Source of the DNA: JAZDMK01 sp043800975
Lineage (GTDB): Bacteria; Bacteroidota; Bacteroidia; Bacteroidales; JAHJDW01
Direction: 5' to 3'
NCBI GenBank assembly: GCA_043800975.1
Contig: JAZDMK010000003.1
Span: forward strand, 1-10,110
DNA: 10,110 nt
The notes beneath the pieces were generated by a model. That model ran no database searches, was not told the origin of the DNA, and worked only from the letters and a program-made list of their open reading frames with translations. Position 1 is the first letter of the stretch; every line of letters begins with the position of its first letter. Position numbers and translations under genes: made by a program. Below are positions 5,668 through 10,110 of this stretch, piece after piece.

Positions 5668-6837
5668 TTATTCGAACGAAACCTTTTTCTGAATCTCATG
5701 TTTTTCGCCCAGCAACTCTTTGGTATCGCTGTAAAACAGCTTCATGTTTTCCTTGTCAGTATAAGGAAGCTTCTTCATCAGTGTAGTGTCCTGCAGAAAA
5801 TTCCATACGGGAATGATTTCGTATTTCATCGGATAAGCTTGTTTATAAACCCATACCGGAATATAACCCCAGCTTTCGATGTTGGTTTTTCCGCTGTTTC
5901 TGTTTTTTGTAATGTGCGCAACAGCCATGATGCCGCCGTTTTTATATCGGTCGCGCTGGTTTGATACAAAATTAACAACCGAATAAAAAACTAATTTACG
6001 TGCATTGGTGTCTGCAGCAAATTCAAGCGCAGGCTGAACTACATGCGGGTGAGATCCGAAGATTAAATTTACACCATGATCAAAACAAAAGGCTGCAACC
6101 TGCGACTGCGTTCTGTGTTGGGTGCGTTCATATTCCACTCCCCAGTGAAAAGTAGCAACTACCATATCGGGTTTCTGAAGCCGGGCACGATAAATTTCAC
6201 TGCGTATCTGTGTCGTGTCAATGAAACTTACGGTATTGGGTTTTGAAGGAGGGATGCCGTTTGTGCTGTATGTGTAATTGATAAATGCAATTTTAATTCC
6301 ATTGATATCTTTGATTTGCACACAGTTTTCCTTATAGTCTGCAGAATCTTTATAGGTGCCGATGTGATCCATCTTGGCGCTGTCCATCACACGAAGTGTG
6401 CGCTCAAGGCCGCTTTTGCCACGATCGCAGCAATGATTATTGGCTGTCAGCAAAAGATCGTATCCTGTTTTTTTTAATTCATAGGCAAGATTGTCCGGAC
6501 AACTGAACTGCGGATAACCGCTGTAAGGCTGGCCGTCGAGCGTTGTTTCAAAATTGGCGATGGCAAAATCGGCAGAAGTAATAAAAGGTTTTATGTAACG
6601 AAAGCAGGGCGCGTAGTTATATGTTTTCAAGGAATCATCCCACGATGCCGTGATCTGCGGCATGTGTTGCATGACATCACCGCAAAAAATAATTTCAGCA
6701 TGAATGATGGAATCGGTTTTAACATTTTTGGAAATGGTTGCTGCCTGCGGCTTTTCGCTGCATGAATAAAATGAAAGACCAATCGGAATCAAAGCGACAA
6801 GCGATATGGCTAATAAAGTACGTTGAAGAGTATTCAT
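5668..6837 (-). CDS. CapA-family metallophosphatase-like lipoprotein
   Basis: The protein has 389 residues. Residues 1-25 form a lipoprotein-like signal (hydrophobic 8-24, then FYSC with the candidate lipid-bearing Cys26; the lipobox is weak). Residues ~47-310 carry the CapA / PGA_cap fold, related to calcineurin-like phosphoesterases. Visible motifs are CGDVM (52-56), NFETTLDG (95-102), NNHCCDRG (133-140), HWGVEY (231-236), GSHPHVVQP (261-269) and YSVVNF (285-290). In Bacillus CapA acts in poly-gamma-glutamate capsule export, but no capB or capC is nearby, so that role is not implied and the substrate is unknown. It starts 64 bp after the TerB-DnaJ gene on the same strand. No TAnnTTTG box lies in that gap, so cotranscription is likely. 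Confidence 0.88.
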   Translation of the reverse strand: MNTLQRTLLAISLVALIPIGLSFYSCSEKPQAATISKNVKTDSIIHAEIIFCGDVMQHMPQITASWDDSLKTYNYAPCFRYIKPFITSADFAIANFETTLDGQPYSGYPQFSCPDNLAYELKKTGYDLLLTANNHCCDRGKSGLERTLRVMDSAKMDHIGTYKDSADYKENCVQIKDINGIKIAFINYTYSTNGIPPSKPNTVSFIDTTQIRSEIYRARLQKPDMVVATFHWGVEYERTQHRTQSQVAAFCFDHGVNLIFGSHPHVVQPALEFAADTNARKLVFYSVVNFVSNQRDRYKNGGIMAVAHITKNRNSGKTNIESWGYIPVWVYKQAYPMKYEIIPVWNFLQDTTLMKKLPYTDKENMKLFYSDTKELLGEKHEIQKKVSFE

Positions 6838-6901
6838 AGTTTGGTGGAAAATTTAAATAAAAATACAAAAAAATCAATTGTTAATTTTAAAGGAAATAAA
6901 A

Positions 6902-7627
6902 TTATGCTATTCCACGTGTCTTTCTGATTCTGTCATAAGCATCACTCAGCTTCTGAAATTTCTCTTTGGCTGCTTCCTGGTGCTCAGGTCCCAGATTGCT
7001 TACTTTGTCGGGGTGATAAACAAGCGCAAGGCGACGGTATGCTTTTTTAATTTCCTCATCGGTTGCACTTTGTTCCACTTCCAGAATTTTATAAGCATCA
7101 TCTGCTGACTTAACAAACATAGCATGTATGGATTCGAAATCAGCAGCTGAAATGGCAAGCTGGCGGGCAATGTACTGAAGCGTTTGAAGCACTCTGCTTT
7201 CAGGATTGCCAGCTGCAGTTCCAACTCCAAATAAATATTGAAGAAGCAGAAGACGCGAGTGATAATCCATGTGTGTGCGGATTTGCATGCACACTTCACT
7301 CAGTGGAATTTCTTTTTCCAGAATGCGTTTGAGAAGCATCATATATTGCTTTGTCTTCTCAACACCAAATTGACGGATATAAAATGACTTTACATAATCA
7401 AGTTCCGACTTCATGATCTTTCCGTCGGCTTTCATGACTGCGGCAGTAAGCATGAGCAGACTACCTGCAAAGTCGTTGGTGCCAGGACCCGAATAAGGGA
7501 TATCGCCCTTTTGAACTCTTATGGATGCGTTGTCAATAAAGGCACCCAGAGCAAAGCCAAGCACAGCGCCAATAGGACCGCCCAGAAACCAGCCAAGAAT
7601 AGCACCGATGAATTTCGCGATTTTCAA
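6902..7627 (-). CDS. TerB-DnaJ (DjlA-like) membrane-associated co-chaperone
   Basis: The protein has 241 residues. Residues 5-31 form a Gly-rich hydrophobic segment (GAILGWFLGGPIGAVLGFAL) that probably anchors it or packs as a glycine zipper. Residues ~53-170 are a TerB/DjlA-type helical domain (AAVMKADGKIMKSELDYVK). Residues ~175-236 form a C-terminal J-domain with the HPD motif at 205-207 (YRRLALVYHPDK), which should stimulate the ATPase of DnaK. The order anchor-TerB-J is that of DjlA. The start is TTG at 7627; no in-frame ATG lies just upstream, and the J and TerB domains are complete from it. It has its own -7 box 15 bp upstream and probably reads on into the CapA-like gene. Confidence 0.9.
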   Translation of the reverse strand: MKIAKFIGAILGWFLGGPIGAVLGFALGAFIDNASIRVQKGDIPYSGPGTNDFAGSLLMLTAAVMKADGKIMKSELDYVKSFYIRQFGVEKTKQYMMLLKRILEKEIPLSEVCMQIRTHMDYHSRLLLLQYLFGVGTAAGNPESRVLQTLQYIARQLAISAADFESIHAMFVKSADDAYKILEVEQSATDEEIKKAYRRLALVYHPDKVSNLGPEHQEAAKEKFQKLSDAYDRIRKTRGIA

Positions 7628-7641
7628 AAATGAAATTTTTG

Positions 7642-7649
7642 CAAAGGTA
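7642..7649 (-). promoter_or_regulatory. -7 box for the TerB-DnaJ gene
   Basis: TACCTTTG on the minus strand matches TAnnTTTG. An ATTG lies 22 bases further upstream in place of the -33 TTTG. The box ends 14 bp before the TTG start, so the leader would be very short. Confidence 0.6.
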
Positions 7650-7684
7650 AAAAAAGGATGGTCGGAGAAATCAATGTATATTGA

Positions 7685-8404
7685 TCATTGTTGATTTGCA
7701 TAAAAATTTCGAAAATCAATGAGTAGCGTGTTTAGAAACTGCTCGGGAGGCAGTTCACTGGTTATGCCCAGCTTTTTTTCAAAATTCTCTTTCGACGATT
7801 TCATTATTCTTGCAGTGAGAGCCCAGTCAACAGATTTGTTGCAGAAATGTATAATGTCAAGGATAAGGGTAATGTCCTGATCAGACAGATGACGTGATTC
7901 CGAAATAGTAGGAACATATTGTTCATTGACAGAAGGAGGCAGAGGTGCCATGGGAACAAACCAGTTCTGATTTTTTTTTATGATCGTTGTTTTTGCAACA
8001 ATATCCCCTAGTCGCTGTCCTCTGGCATTAAGAAAGATGGTTACTATGGCTAGGGATCCAAGTGTAGCTAAAATATCGATAATCCGGAAAACCCAGCGTG
8101 TGAAGAATTGAAACCCACCGGGTCTGCTTCCATCCAGCATAACTACACCGGTCTTTAACAGTTTCTTTCCAGGAGTCTGTCCGTTCCAGAAAAATTCAAA
8201 AACAAAAGAATAAACATATACAGGAAAGAAAAGGAAAAAGACGAAAGGGCCTTTTAAGACGGATGAAAATACAGTCAGGCAAATCATAACCCATGCAAAC
8301 TTGATCGTAATGTCAAACAATTCGGCAAGCACGCGGTCGGCAATGCTGGCCAGTTCATGTTCTATCTCAACATTCTGAGAAGTAATAATTTTTATTTTTG
8401 ACAT
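7685..8404 (-). CDS. RDD-family membrane protein
   Basis: The protein has 239 residues. The ATG at 8404 is preferred to an upstream TTG at 8425 because family members begin close to this point (NVEIEHELASIADRVLAELFD). AAGGG lies one base before the ATG, too near to be a normal SD. Membrane spans lie at about 33-51, 53-72 and 108-126. Family marks are the Asp/Arg pair at 23-24, WNGQTPGKKLLK (73-84), RWVFRIID (103-110) and RGQRLGDIVAKTTII (128-142). The last ~95 residues form a soluble tail (SDQDITLILDII, PPEQFLNTLL) seen in Bacteroidota versions. The biochemical role is unknown; some RDD proteins are linked to ion transport. It lies divergent to the SpoIIM gene and 57 bp ahead of the TerB-DnaJ gene. 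Confidence 0.9.
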   Translation of the reverse strand: MSKIKIITSQNVEIEHELASIADRVLAELFDITIKFAWVMICLTVFSSVLKGPFVFFLFFPVYVYSFVFEFFWNGQTPGKKLLKTGVVMLDGSRPGGFQFFTRWVFRIIDILATLGSLAIVTIFLNARGQRLGDIVAKTTIIKKNQNWFVPMAPLPPSVNEQYVPTISESRHLSDQDITLILDIIHFCNKSVDWALTARIMKSSKENFEKKLGITSELPPEQFLNTLLIDFRNFYANQQ

Positions 8405-8443
8405 ACCCTTGTTTAAAATCTGCAATAAAAATAGATTATTTTT

Positions 8444-8473
8444 TTTGAATATTAAAAACCATTCCTATATTTG
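8444..8473 (+). promoter_or_regulatory. Bacteroidota promoter for the SpoIIM gene
   Basis: TTTG at 8444-8447 and TATATTTG at 8466-8473 match the -33 TTTG and -7 TAnnTTTG elements exactly, with an 18-base spacer inside the normal 17-23 range. The expected start of transcription is near 8478-8480, only about ten bases before the TTG start codon. Confidence 0.75.
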
Positions 8474-8489
8474 AATCTTACTTTATCAC

Positions 8490-9462
8490 TTGAAGGAAAT
8501 TACATTTAATAACAGGAACCGCGAAAGATGGGTTGAATATGAGAAGGCGCTGTCCGGAAAAACGGCACTTTCTCCTGATCAGACAGGGGATATGTATATT
8601 CAGGTCACGGATGACCTTGCCTTTTCAAAAACTTTTTTCCCTGAAGGGCACACAACCCGTTACCTGAATTCCCTTGCATCCCGTTTTCATTTAAAAGTGT
8701 ACGCCAAAAAAAAAGAGAAAGGAAGTAAGCTGCTTCGCTTTTGGGCTGTTGACCTCCCTTTGTTATTTTATAAAACAAGAAAAGAACTGATTTTGTCCAG
8801 CGTTATTTTTTTTGTTGCTTTGCTGATTGGAATTCTTTCTGCAACTAATGATGAAAGGTTCATTCGTTCGGTGCTGGGTGATGAATATGTTAATAGGACG
8901 CTTCATAACATAGCAACCGGAAATCCCCTTGCAGTATATCAAACCATGGGTGAATGGGAGATGTTTTTTTCAATCGCTTTTAACAACATCTATGTGATGT
9001 TTCTCGTTTTTTTTGTTTGGCGTGATTTTATCGCTGGGTACAATGTTTCAGTTGTTGCGCAATGGGGTGATGATAGGAGCATTTCACACTTTGTTTTTCC
9101 AGCATGGGCTGCTTGCCGATTCCCTGCTCACTGTATGGCTCCATGGTACGATTGAAATTATTTGTCTGATTTGCGCCGGCATGGCAGGTCTGCGTTTCGG
9201 AAAAGGGCTTTTGTTTCCGGGAACCTATTTAAGAAAGGATTCTTTTGTTAAAAATGCTGGCGAGGGAATGAAAATTATTCTCGGAATTGTTCCGTTAATA
9301 ATTCTTGCAGCCTTTATTGAAAGCTTTATTACCCGGCATACCGATATGCCATTGCTTCTTAATCTTATGATAATTCTTGTATCATTTGCTTTTATGTTTT
9401 TTTACCTGATCATATATCCTGAAATCCTTCACAATAAAACCAAGCCTGCAAATCAATTCTGA
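8490..9462 (+). pseudogene. SpoIIM-family (DUF95) membrane protein with a T-tract frameshift
   Basis: Two frames join into one SpoIIM-family protein of about 323 residues, the usual family length. The first frame starts at TTG 8490, the only start between the upstream in-frame stop (8472) and the domain, and gives the typical opening KEITFNNRNRERWVEYEK, a membrane span at 100-118 and FNNIYVMFLVFF to residue ~175. The second frame continues FGVILSLGTMFQLLRNGVMIG through further spans to TGA 9460-9462. The switch falls in a run of eight T (9007-9014); removing one T restores the protein as VFLFGVILSLGT. Unrepaired, it ends at 9155 (221 aa). SpoIIM itself works in Bacillus endospore engulfment; in Bacteroidota the family sits beside RDD, MoxR and DUF58 genes with no sporulation. 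Its function there is unsettled. Confidence 0.85.
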
Positions 9463-10110
9463 TGATTAATAAACACAATCTTTTAAAAAGACGCGATTTC
9501 AGTCAGCTTTTTTCTCTGACCTTTGATTTGTTCCGGGAAGAATTTAAAACTTTCTTCAAAGCCCTGTTATTGCTGGCAAGTATTTATCTTATCATTGATA
9601 TTCTTACCCGGTATTCATTTAATGTGTCTCTTGATTCACCCTATCCAGTCAATACACGAGGAAATTCTTTTGATGTTTGGGTTTTTATTTTTGTTATTCT
9701 GCTAAAACTGATAACGCAGATTCTTTGTTCCTGTGTTATGTTTACTTTTTTAACATTATACATGCAAAAACCATCTGCGGAAATAAGGTACACTGAAATA
9801 CTGAGACGTTCCTTTTTTGTTTTACTGAAAATATTTGCATACAATTTTATTTTCTGGTTTTCTGTCGGAATCATGATCACTATTGTTGTCATTCTGATTG
9901 TGGTTTTTAAATCGTTGTTTTTTGGTGTACTTTTCGGCATGGGTGCTGCAGCCATGATGATGTATCTTTATGTAATTTTTCTGATGGGTGGTCCGGCTAT
10001 TGTGCATGAAGAGATAAATGTAATTGATGCTGTGGGCAGAAGCGGAAATCTGGTGAGGGGAAGTAAGTGGTTAGCATTGGGAACTCATGTTGTAATGGTT
10101 CTTATCACCG
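9462..10110 (+). CDS. multi-spanning membrane protein, C-terminus beyond the window
   Basis: An ATG at 9462 overlaps the SpoIIM stop by one base (TGATG), so translation is coupled and the genes share an operon. At least 216 residues are open to the window end. After a basic N-terminus (MINKHNLLKRRDFSQLF) there are hydrophobic spans at about 33-48, 72-99, 118-148 and 152-178. Then comes EINVIDAVGRSGNLVRGSKW followed by another span. That last pattern, a short amphipathic helix with a basic GS/GNxW turn before a span, resembles the membrane domain of GDPD-type or DUF7847 proteins. The family name is an inference. It occupies the slot after SpoIIM where such a protein is commonly found in this locus. 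Confidence 0.75.
   Translation, partial: MINKHNLLKRRDFSQLFSLTFDLFREEFKTFFKALLLLASIYLIIDILTRYSFNVSLDSPYPVNTRGNSFDVWVFIFVILLKLITQILCSCVMFTFLTLYMQKPSAEIRYTEILRRSFFVLLKIFAYNFIFWFSVGIMITIVVILIVVFKSLFFGVLFGMGAAAMMMYLYVIFLMGGPAIVHEEINVIDAVGRSGNLVRGSKWLALGTHVVMVLIT

Noticed and set aside
5565..5964. Plus-strand open frames across the tRNAs and the CapA 3' end
   Set aside because: They are antisense to two tRNAs and to a well-supported CapA-family gene.
7000..7299. 99-codon minus-strand open frame inside the TerB-DnaJ gene
   Set aside because: It overlaps a gene with clear domains in another frame and has no recognisable features.
8405..8425. TTG start at 8425 for the RDD protein
   Set aside because: It adds seven residues not expected in the family. 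The ATG at 8404 gives the usual N-terminus.

Overview
The window reads as a chromosomal segment of a member of the Bacteroidota (Bacteroidia/Chitinophagia-like; the exact lineage cannot be fixed from sequence alone). Three things point there. A large secreted beta-propeller protein ends in a type IX secretion (T9SS) type A sorting domain. Several genes have the Bacteroidota promoter core (TAnnTTTG near -7) and weak or absent Shine-Dalgarno sites. The left-edge transposase and the palindromic intergenic repeats are also of the types found in that phylum.

Left part (1-3500): the 5' end of an IS3-type OrfA leaves the window on the minus strand. It is followed by about 440 bp of non-coding DNA with palindromes, a trinucleotide tract and a TAACTCAA-type degenerate repeat. 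Next is a 966-aa T9SS-exported protein with a DUF7948-like N-terminus and seven SBBP-type blades, closed by a strong symmetric hairpin terminator.

Middle (3500-5200): a strikingly regular array of fourteen 21-bp units (3622-3915). Every unit carries YAR at the same place, so the minus strand reads Leu at every seventh codon, 14 of 14. It looks like a coiled-coil heptad gene broken by three stops, with an open 59-codon C-terminal end. It is followed on the plus strand by a fibronectin-III-like gene with a one-base frameshift, and on the minus strand by a small outer-membrane beta-barrel-like protein.

tRNA block (5270-5660): tRNA-Pro(CGG) and tRNA-Thr(CGT) form a minus-strand pair with promoter and terminator. 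The 3' end of tRNA-Thr plus its terminator is repeated exactly (51 bp) 159 bp downstream, the layout of an integration-site scar or a decayed tRNA duplication.

Right part (5660-10110): on the minus strand, an RDD membrane protein, a TerB-DnaJ co-chaperone and a CapA-like metallophosphatase lipoprotein. Divergent from them, with a textbook promoter, is a SpoIIM-family membrane protein frameshifted in a T8 tract, overlapping by one base a multi-spanning membrane protein cut by the window end. RDD and SpoIIM side by side are typical of the Bacteroidota locus that also carries MoxR ATPase and DUF58 genes; those would lie to the right.

Two genes are broken by single-base indels in homopolymers (GGG at 4234-4236, T8 at 9007-9014), so assembly error has to be excluded before calling them pseudogenes.
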